Shown piece after piece: positions 45,621-57,055 of a stretch of 64,000 nucleotides of DNA (its first letter is position 1; every line of letters starts with the position of its first letter). Position numbers and translations under genes: made by a program. The DNA lies in the NCBI GenBank assembly GCA_009760855.2, contig WPIO01000028.1:3153501-3217500 (forward strand), read 5' to 3'. Under the pieces are notes generated by a model that had not been told where the DNA came from, did no database searches, and was given only the letters and a program-made list of their open reading frames with translations. The stretch is from Cristatella mucedo. Lineage: Eukaryota > Bryozoa > Phylactolaemata > Cristatellidae.

Positions 45621-48600
45621 AAATCTATTCCACTCTGGGCGCTGTAAAAACATTTTGCATTACGTGTCGCTAGTGGTAGACCTACCCTCAAATATTAACG
45701 ACGGTAAAAAGAAAACGTTGCATATCTCTCAAGACCGGCGACAAAAGGGATCTGGCTGCTTTGCTGTCTGCCGGGCTGTCGGGTCGGCTGGGCGGTAGGT
45801 AATTTATGTAACAGGAGAACACGTGACCCTTTGTAAGGTAGCAACGGTGTCGGGCCCCTTCGATACAGGAGAATTGGTGCAGCTCCAGCATTTGCGGTCT
45901 CTTTCCGTCTCAGCAGATAGAGGAAAGTTCAAGCTACGGACGCGGACGCCATGAGATAAGAGAAGGAAAGAATGCCGACGCTTACAGTGCATGAAGATGC
46001 CGCGGCGAGTCACGGTTGCCACGCGACAGAGAGCCATCTCGCAGACGCCATCGAAAATTTGCAGGAATAGCTCTCCGACCATGTCGTGGAGAGAGAATCG
46101 CCAAGAGCTACGCATAGTATGAGCACGAGCTATACACGCCACCAAGCTTCTCACAAGAAATCAAACCGGGCGAGGAAATTAAGTTGTTAAAAGGCACGTA
46201 CCCTCATTAGACCGGGGGCGTGGCTCCTCCCCCTCAGGTACTCGACGCTCTGGCTTCAGGTTCGACCGGATCGGACGCAAGGTCCATCCTATTCTACTAT
46301 AGCAATCTGAACGCCATGACTGCGTGCATACGCAGCACCTTACTTAATTGCGCAGTAGGCGTGCAACAACAAGCTCCCGCAACCATTTATCTTTTTAGAT
46401 AGATGTAAATTCGCGCCGAGACGTTCGCCAGGATGACGGCCAATATGAAACCGAAATGCGGCTATACAGCGTAATGCTATCCAACGAGGCATTTACTATC
46501 TATTAATTATCTACATCTATTATACTTGCTTGTATTAGCGACTAACCACGGAACATCAATTAAATATTACAGGCGCAAGAGATCTTCGATGAAAACTGTA
46601 TTGAATATGATTAAATAAGTTATTTAAATTTGAGAAATTATTTAGATTATTATCTAGAAATTATTTAAAGAATACAGAGCAATAATTTCAATTCAATTAA
46701 AACTAAAGCTGTTTAGCCGGTGACCGCTTTTCCCAAGATTACACGGATAATTCAATTTTAAAATGAAATCCCATGAACACTGTAAGTGTATGTCTCTGCA
46801 AAAACTTGGCCGTAATGACCCGCTAGTGGACCGTTGCCAAGACTTACTGTCCCAGGCAGGCTTTTTATTTTAATCCACTCCTCGGAGAGATAGTCTCAAC
46901 TGCATTTAAATATGTTATTGCTAAGGCACTAATCAAAATGATTCAATTTGCAATTTAATGTTCTATTTTCGCTATTAGAGTGTATTTGTAAGCTATGTAT
47001 GCCGTGTAATAATTTATACCCCGTGGTTTCTTATAGGATACACTCAAGAATTTTGAGTAGTACTATAAAAATAAAAAAAGACCAGAGCGTAAAAGGAAAG
47101 TAGGTGATTTGCTCTTACGAGATGAGCGGAATAAAACTCAAAATTACATAGGATGATACTGTATGCTGGTCAATTTATATACAGAATGCGAATATATAGC
47201 TGCATTAAATTTCTGGAAACTTTTATCTTTTGCAAAAATCTGGCTCGAGCTATGTTGCTCCGAAAAAATGGCATGGGCCATGGGCCATACTCGTTACCCC
47301 ACATGACTTAATCGAGCTCGAAGCTACTGACTTCTACATCCTGTGATAAGCAACTCAATTGAAATTTTTATGCCTGGATAGTAATGTTAAGCTTCACCGA
47401 TTCTCCTCCTAACTTGTGAATTTGCCGCAGCCGGCGCAATTCGTTCTCCATAACTTGACAATTCCGTTAGCTATTGCGTTCCCACTATGTATTGAAATGA
47501 AAATGACGCTGTCACCACCTTTCCCGGCGTCAGAGGGCTATTTAGTGCGTGAATATTTGTAGCGTCTGCAATGTTCGGCTTATCGGTAATTTACGTTGGG
47601 CATTTAGTTTTCGCTACTCCCATTATGCCACCACGATGCCCGTTAACGGCGCACTTCCTCCAGGGCGCTCACGCGCAAACTCCCACGCAGCTTCAATGCC
47701 CCAAGCTCCCGTGCGTTTCCTCTATTAAGGTAACTGCATGCCACCTCCGCCTCAACGCGGCCATTAATCAGGCCATTGGTCGGTCGAGGTCACCTGGTCT
47801 TCGTTCTTAGTCTGTTGTTTCTCTTCTTCGTACTATCTTTTTATTGCATAATTCCCTGCAGTTTTTTCTGCAAGTGAGGTAGCTTATGTGCTACAGTAAC
47901 TTAAATGTCAATTATAAGTGTCTTATTATTCTTCAATACTTACGGTATACTTGTATATACCGCATATATGAATATGCTTACATGCATATTCATCCTGTCC
48001 ATTCTCCTGACCCATTATCCAGACTGATTTAAAATGTACACAGTGTAAGCCTTCAGAATGCCAGGGAAGGATGAATGGACTCCGCGTAAATAAGTTGCAA
48101 GGATATTGGAGAAGTTTAAAAAACAAATGCAGTGATCATACATAAGTGTAAAGTTGTTCCCTGATGTTGTAGCGTAAACGTCTTTGCACAAGGCTTTACA
48201 GAAAAGATGTGTACAAAAAAGCGAGATCAATAATTCGGCTTGAGAGTTGAGATTTTAGATAAAGGATGCAGAAAGTGAATCGACCAAAGCCCGTGAGGGC
48301 TGCACACTTGCAATGGTTCACTTGCTGTACGCTAGTCTCTGGTCTCTGGCCTAGCGTAGCTGCACGCTCGTCCATAAGTATCGTCCATCCTACGGCTTTA
48401 CGCAATCCATGGCCGACAACAGCTTGGCAGTTGCCATGCTCTGCGAGAATTGAAAGTGCGCCCGCACCGAGAGCTGCTGCACGCTGTCGCTCAGACTGGA
48501 GAAGCCATGTTTAGTACACTCTCGGCTAGATGACGCGCTGTGGGAATCGGGCGGCGACGGCGGCGGCGGCGGCGGCGGCGGCGGCGACGGCGGCGGCGGC

Positions 48601-49139
48601 GACGACGATGCGAGCAGCTTGAACGCCATGCGCTCACAGACGATCGCGGGCGCACGCGCGTGCGCACTGCCGTCGACCGATCATCCCTCGAAGTTCAAAG
48701 GAATCTCGCCAGGACCACGGGTACTGATTGGCAAAGCACTTCCGGTAAAGCTAGTCATCCGAGTTAAATTCGACCAATCAAATGTAGCTGCAATCGCGAA
48801 TAGAGACCTGACTGCGAGATCTTTGGGAGGATGAGCTACCGCGAGCACAAGGCCTCCACAAGTTTCTGAATGTACAAACAAGTATTTAGCAACGCGCAGG
48901 TAGGTAGTTTGGAGTTCTATTTGCTCTTGCACCTTCCATTGGCTACGTTCGACGGATAGGATATTAGTGCTAGCAAAAGTGTGCACGCTGTGCTTTTTCC
49001 ACCGTGCTGCTTCTGAGATGCGTACTGTATGTTGGCAGCTTCGTACACTGAGGTTACGCTACGCGGGCGCCGGTTTCTGTCCGTCAAAAGGGCTCAGTCT
49101 TTGCGTTTGACGCGGGTGTGCAGCAGATATGGTTATAAT
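45621..49139. other. Unassigned DNA
   Basis: Mostly AT-rich between 46.4 and 48.2 kb. A short GGCGGC array is at 48551-48612. No gene is recognised. The open frames at 45804-46154 (minus) and 48681-48986 (minus) have no domain. Confidence 0.4.
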
Positions 49140-49240
49140 AATGATAACAGTAATAATAATGATAGACATACTATTCATAACATTATAGGAAAACTAAATC
49201 TCCATTCAGGCAATTTGCAAGTCGCTGCAAGGGAAACAAT
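49140..49240 (-). mobile_element. LINE-A/SINE-B type tail fragment
   Basis: AATAATGATAACAGTAATAA, then AAACTAAATCTCCATTCAGG and CAATTTGCAAGTCGCTGCAA. Antisense and diverged. Confidence 0.6.
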
Positions 49241-49681
49241 AACCGAGGGCCATGGATGTGCCGCCGCGGCGGCGGCATCACGCTCCCTCCCGCAAGCACG
49301 CGTAAGCGCACACCGTTGTGATTGGACCAGCTTGCACAAGCGCACAATAAATACAGCGAGGTCCAATAGTAAGCAGAGAGCCCTAGCTAATGATATGCAC
49401 TGAATTATGCTGAAGGAAGCGTGCAAAAGCAGACAGGAACGAAAACGCAAGTTTGCAACGTCGAAGAGGAAGCTGAGCGGAAGGAGAACTCGCAGTCGCT
49501 CTTCCTTGAGCGCTCGCGCGCGCGCTCGTTGCGCACATTTCGCGCTCGTTGTCCGCCGTCGCATGTGCCCCCGCGACTCCGATGTGCACGCAGTGGCCGC
49601 GTCGCGTGATCTCGCAGTTTGAAGCGCTTGCAAGCAGCGCTAGTAGCGTTAGCATCCTGCGCGTCTCGCGCCTACCTGGCA

Positions 49682-49813
49682 AAATGGAGAAAATGGCTGG
49701 CAAAATGGAGAAATACGCTAGGGAAATGGCTGGCAATGGAGAAATACGCTAGGGAAATGGCTGGCAATGGAGAAATGGCTGGCAATGGGGAAATGGCTGG
49801 CAATGGGGAAATG
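49682..49813. repeat. Irregular tandem repeat (ATGGCTGGCAATGGAGAA)
   Basis: About six imperfect units, some with an AATACGCTAGGGAA insert, giving an 18/33-bp alternation. Confidence 0.85.
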
Positions 49814-49875
49814 CGAGAACCCAATTGCGCTCCTTCAAATGCTCATCTTTTCATAGCTCTAAGCACCGATACAAA

Positions 49876-49942
49876 TATCTATTGAAGTCTCGTTTCATTG
49901 AATTGAATTTAATTCATTCTATTGAAGTCTCGTTTCATAGTG
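49876..49942. repeat. Short direct repeat
   Basis: TATTGAAGTCTCGTTTCAT occurs twice, about 40 bp apart, around an ATT-rich spacer. Confidence 0.75.
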
Positions 49943-50209
49943 CATAAGGAAAACACAGGAAACGGCGTCATTTGAGTCTGAGAATATCAGCGCGACCACG
50001 AAGAGCCAGCAGTGAGTCGGGGAGGGGGTGGTGGGAGGGCACAGCGAGCGAAGCATGCGGGACCCACTGCGACCGCGAGCTGTTGAAAAAAGTCGTCGGA
50101 TGATGCCCTTCGGTCAATAGTTTTTTTTATGGCATCAAGGCCGCAACTCATCTTTCTAATATGGTGCTTCTTAGTGCCACTCATCGAATCGCAATAGTAA
50201 TGATAGTAA

Positions 50210-50278
50210 TACTACTACGTGGCGCCAAGCCGTCCCCTAAGAGAGTTCAGTCTCTGTCGAGGCGATTGATGCAAGCTG
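50210..50278 (-). mobile_element. Solo LINE-A/SINE-B type tail
   Basis: GGCGCCAAGCCGTCCCCTAA, GAGAGTTCAGTCTCTGTCGA and GGCGATTGATGCAAGC: a diverged antisense hairpin. Confidence 0.55.
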
Positions 50279-51882
50279 GAGTGGGAGCGCGTCAATATTA
50301 ATCTAAGCGCAGTGCGGCGGCATCTTAATTAACGTCCGTAGGCCGCCGACGCCGCAGCGGCGCAAAGCGCGACAAATGCCGGCGAAGCCTTGGAGCGCGG
50401 CTCGTGTGCGACTAGTCGGTGCAGCCGGAACGCGGCGGCAACAGCGAAGAGTTCGCGCGACAGAAGAGAGCGAGTCAATCTGTCCTCGTCATCTAGGAGA
50501 AGTCTATTTGACAGGCGCCTAGGGTTTTCCGCGACCAGCGTCGGCCATTATGCGCGGCAGCTCTTACGACGCCATTGCAGAGAGCCTCTCGACTGGCCAA
50601 CTCAAGGTCAAACCTTAGCTCGCTCCAACGGTGCGTGCCTTAGGCTTTCATTCCACCCAGCCATAGATATGGGCGCAAACGAATCCGAGCCTCAGTAATT
50701 CAGCAGCAGCGAATGATATCTCCACGTGCACACACGGAGCACGCACGCACCGGTCGTATCTGGCCGATGTGGAACGCCAGCGTTCAGACGGGTTGGTTAT
50801 AGCGTGCACTGCCTCAGCACGCACAGTCATAGGAAGGACACTTGGCAGGTGACCGAACAAACTCTGCGACGCGCAAGTGGTTTTTTTTAACTCCTTTTCG
50901 AATCTTGTCCAGTCAGCTGGCATTGTAGCGCGTGCTACTAGAGTCCGGTGGGATCGAGGAAACACGTGCACCAGAAGCACCTTGCACACTCGCGGCCTCG
51001 CTCGTCGCTGGGGCGCGCTAATAGCCGGCGCAGAGAGCGCGCACCGGTCGCGGAGCCGCAGCCGAGTCGAGAACTCTGCGCGATGCGGCCGACAGGCGCT
51101 GCCGCACACCGAGGAAATCTTGCGACGCGGCCGCCTGGGCGCATTCGACGAAACTGTCGGCAGCCGCCTGGGAACGCGTCCGAATCGGCGCTCGGTGAGC
51201 CGGGCGGGGCGGGGCGTGCTCGCAGTACGACAGTTGAGCAGCGCGATGGTTGTGCGACTGCACGCCAACGACGACCTTGGCCTTCGCCAAAGGGAGCGAA
51301 GCCGCTGGTCACGTCAGTGCGGCCGCTGCGTTCGACGGCTCTGGCAGTCAGTCCCACTGTAGCCAACGAAAGGCTCAATAGTCGCCGCTAGTCTAATGCT
51401 GTCTAATTTGCTGGCGGCCCAGTCGTAACTTGGTCGTTGAAGAGGTAGGAGGCCAGATGGCCGGCGGCGACGGCGGCATTTGAACGGGCTCGAAGGGCGT
51501 CTTGCTCGGCCGCATTTGCGCGATGGCGCATCCAGTTTTTGCAAGCTTGAGCCGGAGGTCCTCAGTACTGACTCAGCGAGGGCGAGCAGCTGTCCGAGCT
51601 AATTGCATTAGCGGATGCAAGCCGGGCGCCGACGCGGTCAGCGACCAACGTTTTGACGCTAATTGCACGAGCGGGCGCCAAAATGCCAGGTTACGTGCAG
51701 CTCCTCCGCTTCAGGTGGAGTGCACCGTTTGTGGTCTTGGGGCAAGGTGTCCTGTAGCCACTGTTACAGGTTTCCACAGACGATCTTGGCCGAAGAACTT
51801 CGATTTTTGGAGGAGCCTCCTCGGAGCCGCGTCTGCGTGAGCTGCGACGAATGCAGACGAATGCCGCCGACTAGCTGCTAGT
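50279..51882. other. GC-rich unassigned DNA
   Basis: Overlapping open frames on both strands at 50648-51391 (up to 206 codons) are Arg/Ala/Ser-rich without domains and look like composition artefacts. Confidence 0.4.
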
Positions 51883-51883
51883 C

Positions 51884-52020
51884 GCCGAGCTGGTTTGGAC
51901 TGGTGGTTAAGGTGCTCGCCTCGACCAAAGTCTGCCCGAGGTCGTGGGCTCGAGCCCCGTAGCATAGTGTGAAGCTCTTGAGCAGAGATTAAGTTCTCTT
52001 AGGGCGCCATACAAATGAAC
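51884..52020 (+). mobile_element. SINE-B copy, full length
   Basis: The only clear sense copy: GCCGAGCTGGTTTGGACTGG head, box A region TGGTTAAGGTGC, box B GGGCTCGAGCC, then AGAGATTAAGTTCTCT and GGGCGCCATACAAATGAA. Confidence 0.88.
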
Positions 52021-52677
52021 ACAGGTGAATCATATATATTGTCTGGTACTTTACCCTACAGGACTACGCACGAACGCAATTGTACGCGAGCTGCATGTAC
52101 TCTCATGATCCTTAATCAATAGAAGGTACAGGTATGTCTACTGCGTGACTGTATGACTAGGAGGAGGAGGACGACGACGACGACGAAATGCTTACATATT
52201 AAAGTGAAATTCGTGCTGCGAATATTGGGAAACGTCAGCCCATAACCTAAGCACTGCTGCTTTACAGCACGCTGGCCGGGTGACGAGAGCTAACGCGTAA
52301 CGCGATTGACGATGAACAAACGCTGACGCTTTCTCTTTCTCCCGTTTCTTGTTTACAATCAAGGCGATCTGAAAAGTTTCCCGTGCTCCAGCTAATTCTT
52401 TTCTTCTTAGCCGGATTTTTTTGTATTGCTTTTAACGCGCTGAAGGTATTGAGCTACCTCCTGCTGCTCGCACTTTCGCGCTGAGATCGTCTCAACGTGC
52501 AGAGATGCACGCTAGGTCTGTGCCTTTTCTCTCACTGTTCAGCAACATCCATACAAGATTGACGGAGGACTCTACGACATACCAGGCACGTTTGAGTTTC
52601 AGGGCTCGTTGGATTACAAGGGGGCTTCGTTCAAATCACAGCCCACCATCTATTGCGACAATTAAAGCAGGTGAAGT
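52021..52677. other. Unassigned DNA
   Basis: No gene is recognised. A short GAGGAGGAC/GAC run is near 52160-52188. Confidence 0.4.
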
Positions 52678-52678
52678 T

Positions 52679-52873
52679 CTTACACACGCACACACACACG
52701 CACACACACACGCACACACACACGCACACACACACACACACACGAACACGAACACACACACACACACACACAAACACACCACACACACACACACAAACAC
52801 ACCACACACACACCACATACACACCACACACACACACACAAACACACCACCGCACGCACGCACGCACGTATGC
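52679..52873. repeat. (CA)n microsatellite with CGCA and AACACACC variants
   Basis: About 195 bp of ACAC with regular ACGC and CAAACACACC interruptions, ending in GCACGCAC units. It produces Thr/His and Val/Cys frames that are not genes. Confidence 0.95.
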
Positions 52874-52987
52874 CCGCACGCACGCACGAACAGATGTATG
52901 TTAGCTGATATAGCAGCCTCATCGGGAGTCTCTCTATTCTTCACGAGTCTCTCCATTCTGTTGCTGTTTGCTCGTGTGCGCCTGCAG

Positions 52988-53201
52988 TCTGTGCCTAGCC
53001 GCCGAGACGCCTCAGCTAGCACACGTCGGCTTGAGCTCTTCGAGACCGAGCCAAGCAAAGTTCGCGAACGCCCACAGGGAGCTCGAGCGAGCCAAAGTGC
53101 TCGCCGCCGAGATCGCCGCACAGGGCCTTCCGGCGCCTGACTCGGAAGGACTCGCAATAATAAGGTCGCTCCTTAAGGGCAACGCTTCGCTGTGCCTTTG
53201 A
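52988..53201 (+). CDS. Possible terminal exon of an unidentified gene
   Basis: A long pyrimidine-rich tract at about 52930-52985 ends in CAG at 52985-52987 and looks like a good splice acceptor. The following frame is open for about 70 codons to TGA at 53199-53201. It encodes a short Ser-rich stretch, then an amphipathic, probably helical segment (AHRELERAKVLAAEIAAQG) and a tail ending LLKGNASLCL. Third positions are GC-rich, as in the receptor gene at 30 kb. I do not recognise the protein, and no AATAAA was seen just downstream. The upstream exons are not identified; a CA microsatellite lies 110 bp before the acceptor. Confidence 0.3.
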
Positions 53202-53924
53202 TGATTGACCGCGTGCACGCTCGCGCGTTCGATTTTTCGTAGAAATGCCCTTCGCTCATTCCGTTTAGGATTTTTAGCTCAGCCAGTGCAGTGCAGTGCT
53301 GTTCGCGAGCACAGTTCGAAGCAGCGCTTTCTCGTGTCAGCAGCTCAGAGCAGCCGGAAAAGCCACCACCGGAACTGGTAGAACTGAGAGAAGGGGGTGG
53401 GGGGCACGCGAGGGTCGATGAGTGACGATCGTCGTTGATGGTGATCGAGATGGTGGTGATCGCGTGTGATGATCGCGTCGATGAGGGAGCGCTTCATAGA
53501 AGGGAGGGGCCAGCCGTAGGCCGCCGGCAGTTGCCGCTTGGGGGCCGACCCGAGTGGCTTGTACCACGGACCAGCCTGCAGCATGGTGTGCTCCAGCGAT
53601 TGGTGGCTCCGTGCACGCAGGTTGGCTCTCCGGGGCCTACACGGGGTACGCCGGCGATGCGACTGAATATTTTCTCAGGCGTCAGCTTGCGATCGTTACT
53701 TAAGTCAGCCATCGACTGGCATTGTTCGGGTGTACTCATTGCAGGCAGGGAGTGCGCGTTTTGGCAAGCCTTGCCGCATGCAGCATCTCACGTCGCCTGC
53801 ATAAAGATAAGGATACAGCGATGGCGACTAGGATGACGAGTATGATAGATGTGCTGGAACCCCTGAAACTTGCCTCTCCTGCTCTAAAAGAAAGTTAGCC
53901 CGTCCTCCACTTTGACACGCTCCC
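53202..53924. other. Unassigned DNA
   Basis: No gene is recognised. A GATCG/GATGG-rich stretch is near 53425-53490. Confidence 0.4.
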
Positions 53925-53990
53925 TTTACAGTAGAAATAAAGAACTCGAAAAGAGATTTAGTTCTATGAGGGCGCTGTACAAATATCTTA
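53925..53990 (+). mobile_element. LINE-A/SINE-B type tail
   Basis: AATAAAGAACTCGAAAAGAG, TTTAGTTCTATGAGGGCGC, TGTACAAATA. It runs into the following 51-bp duplication. Confidence 0.6.
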
Positions 53991-54076
53991 ATACTAGTGG
54001 CATAGGGCAGCTTGCGAATTCATATCTGTACAAATATCTTAATACTTATGGCATAGGGCAGCTTGCGAATTCATCT
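53978..54076. repeat. 51-bp tandem duplication
   Basis: TACAAATATCTTAATACT through GCTTGCGAATTCAT occurs twice (53978-54028 and 54029-54076), beginning inside the preceding retroelement tail. Confidence 0.88.
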
Positions 54077-54424
54077 TCAGCTCGACATCTTGCTGGGACA
54101 CGAACGGATGCCTTCGAGCACTGAATTACTTCTTGACAGAGTGAAGAGCAAATGGCGGAATTGCAGTACGCTCGCTACAGCTATCGGTCTATCGGCATTG
54201 TGCCTTTCCAGGCTTGAGGCCGACCGCTGTAGATCGCACTGACGAGTATGGCCGAGCAACGGAAGTGTTAAGCCAGAGATGCAGTGCTCAATGCTTGAGT
54301 TGTTTCATCAGGTTGCTTTGCTCTGTCCTGCTGCCCCACAGTATACGTAGCGTGCTTCGCACATTACCAAGCCAGCTCCGTTGATCTGATAAACACTGAT
54401 CAAAGCTTGCTAAAGATGAGTTTA
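54077..54424. other. Unassigned DNA
   Basis: No gene or repeat family is recognised. It continues into an antisense LINE-B fragment. Confidence 0.4.
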
Positions 54425-54616
54425 ACGAGAAAACTAGCCTTGCAGCCATATTGATTGTCCGCTGTAGTGGCATAATAGCTTTCTTTGGCAGCCCAGCCAA
54501 AATGGAACTACAATAATCAAGCCGAGACAGAACAAAAGAGCTAGTTAAATTTTTACGAGCCACTGTGGAAGACAGCTCCTAATCTTGGATAGGGATCAGA
54601 TGTGATGGCTAGCTGA
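54425..54616 (-). mobile_element. LINE-B internal fragment
   Basis: Minus strand encodes SRLDYCSSILAGLPKKAIMP and MAARLVF. It lacks both ends and lies in the opposite orientation to the next copy. Confidence 0.82.
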
Positions 54617-54931
54617 GAGTTGAGCGGTGAGATTGAGACAAGCACTTGGGGCTATTTGTGGACCTTCCTCGATGAAGCACTGGAGTTGAGCGCATCTGTG
54701 CTTCTGAGCTTCGGTGAGAGAGCCACACAAATCTGCATTCTCCCAGCGACTAGAGCCCGGCATCTGTATTCTGCGTTCCCAGCGAGCGTGCGTCTGCATT
54801 CTGCTGCAGCGATGCGATCCGATGCTCACAAAAAAGGGCGCATGACCCTTTTTACAGTCTCGCTGTTGCAGAGCTACCAGGAGGCTATCGGGCATTTAAT
54901 CTTCAGAATTAACAGCACTACCATTTAAAAC
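54617..54931. other. Unassigned spacer between opposed LINE-B copies
   Basis: CTGCATTCT and CTGTATTCT words recur. No family is recognised. It could be a rearranged segment joining the two copies. Confidence 0.4.
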
Positions 54932-57055
54932 TCCTTAAGATGCGCCGGGTGAAGCGAAGGCTAGAACGTCGTTTCAAGAAATCGGGGTCTGAGGCAGATC
55001 TAGTCATTTTTAAAAGCTTCTTTCGAGTTTACACCCGAAAGCTTAAAAAACCAGGTTTCTTTTTTCATTAGAAAGCTGAATTCCTGCCAGTCGGACACTC
55101 AACAGATTTATAAGACAGTAAACCATTTACTGGCCAATGCTGTGAGGTCTGACTCCACAGATATCAAGGGCTCAGCCGAAAAGTTGTCAGCCTTCTTTAC
55201 TGAAAAAATTGTGCACATTCGTGCCTCCTTTAAGCCCCCTCCGATCAAAGCAATCGCCGTTCCTCAACCTGTGACCTTCCTTAAAAGGTTCTCCGATGTT
55301 TCTGCAAGCGATGTGGCTGCCTTAATAAGGTCTAGCAAACAGAGCTCGTCTCCTGAAGACCCTATAACTTCATCTCTGTGGTCTTCACTAGCAGACCAAC
55401 TTAGCCCTGCCATAACCAAGATTTTTAATGCTTCTTTGGGAAGAGGGGTCGTCCCCAAGTCCTTCAAATCGGCAATCTAAGACCTATTCTTAAAAAGCCT
55501 GGATTTGACACAGAGGTCCTAGCAAACTATCGCCCAGTTTCCCATCTTCTGTTCTTATCAAAGATTCTTGAAAAAATTGTTGCTAAGCAGGTAGTTGAAC
55601 ATATTGAAAATAATGGAATGTCAGAAACATTTCAATCCGGGTCCAAGAGGCAGCACTCTACTGAAACTGTTATCCTCCGTGTTAACAAAGACATTCTACG
55701 TGGCAACGACGGCGGGAATGTCACTGCCCTAGCTCTGCTAGATCTGTCTGCTGCCTTTGACACCATTGATCACGAAGTTCTGCTTGAACGATTGAGAACA
55801 ACAATCGGTCTGGCAGACGAAGCACTAGCGTGGTTTAAATCATACTTGCCTGATCGTGTTCAATCCGTGTCGTGTGGGGGTCAGGTCGCAGGCACGAGAA
55901 GGGTCGCCTGTGGAGTCCCTCAAGGGACTGTACTTGGTCCCTTGCTGTTCTCCATGTATATACAACCTCTGGGAAAAGTGATTAAGGCACATGAATATCA
56001 CTTCTATGCTGACGATACTCAGTTGTATTTGTCATTCAAACCGTCAGAATCTGCTGCAGCAAATGAGAAACTGAATGCTTGCCTTGCCGATATTCGATCC
56101 TGGATGTCGGAAAACTTCCTGAAATTAAATGATGATAAAGCCGAACTGCTGCTCATAGGACACCATAAGCGCGTGGCTGGATTAAAAGGCTTTGCCGTTC
56201 TAATAGGTGATGCTATTGTGCGATCATCACCACGTGCTCGAAATTTAGGTGTCGTTTTCGACAGCTGCCTTAATTCCAAAAGCTCCATTCAGAAGACTGC
56301 CTCTACAGCTAGCCATCACATCTGATACCTATCCAAGATTAGGAGCTGTCTTCCACAGTGGCTTGCAAAAAATTTAACTAGCTCTTTAGTTCTGTCTCGG
56401 CTTGATTATTGTAATTCCCTTTTGGCTGGGCTGCCAAAGAAAGCTATTATGCCACTACAGCGGACTATGAATGTGGCTGCAAGGCTGGTCTTCAAGTCCC
56501 AGCGGTTTGAACACGTGTCACCTCTGCTGAGAGAGCTAGGATGGTTGCCGGTTGAGCAAAGGATACAGAGCAAAGTTCTTACGCTGACCCACAAGGCACG
56601 CCACGGCTTAGCTCCTTCGTACCTAGCTGAACTGCTGCATCAGTTTCAGCCTGTTCGCGCCCTCAGGTCCTGTGTGGACAATAAATTAGCTGTCCCATTC
56701 CTCCGCTTAAAGACAGTTGGCGACAGAATCTTTAGCTCTGCAGGTCCTAGACTGTGGAACTCGTTTCCACAATTCTTACGCAACGACAACTACTCGTCTA
56801 CTTCCGACTACGGCACATCCTTTTCAGCGATCCTGAACTGCTACTTCTATGCTACTCAATACCTCAACTGTTCTTCTGACTCTGCTATGCTTCCCACTTT
56901 CTCTTTGTTGCGTGAGACGAAGTCTGTTGGCTACCGAATGCGTATCGAAAGCCGCTTAGGTGTGAGTGCGCTATACAAAACTCTCCTGCGTAACACCCAC
57001 ATGGTCTTTATGACTTTGTGGAGCTACAGACTGAGATGCATTACATTTACCGTAA
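54932..57055 (+). mobile_element. LINE-B copy, longest, 5'-truncated
   Basis: An L2/CR1-like non-LTR retrotransposon lacking the endonuclease. It starts in the linker downstream of the endonuclease (MRRVKRRLERRFKKSGSEAD), contains the whole reverse transcriptase and C-terminal region, and ends with the 3' hairpin (GTAACACCCACA arm at about 56991, TGTGGAGCTAC arm) and GCATTACATTTA. It is the best guide to the LINE-B sequence in the window. Confidence 0.9.
55142..57050 (+). pseudogene. LINE-B reverse transcriptase pseudogene
   Basis: 55142-55480 encodes the N-terminal RT region (DPITSSLWSSLADQLSPAI, GVVPKSFKSAI). A frameshift and stops lie at about 55475-55617. 55618-56323 is open and covers LLDLSAAFDTIDHEVLLERL, GVPQGTVLGPLLFSMYIQPL, FYADDTQLYLSF (catalytic YADD, 56002-56028), LKLNDDKAELLLIG and ARNLGVVFDSCL. 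A single TGA follows, and the same frame continues 56422-57078 with AGLPKKAIMPLQRTMN, GWLPVEQRIQSKVLTLTHKA and FLRLKTVGDRIFSSAGPRLW. The protein would copy LINE-B (and any SINE with its 3' end) by target-primed reverse transcription. Few lesions, so it is relatively young, but it is not functional as it stands. Confidence 0.9.

Noticed and set aside
50648..51391. Several overlapping frames of 120-206 codons
   Set aside because: Open in many frames at once, Arg/Ala-rich and no recognisable family.
52505..53157. 211-codon Thr/His frame and 173-codon Val/Cys frame
   Set aside because: Translations of the CA microsatellite; only the separate frame at 52988-53201 looks protein-like.
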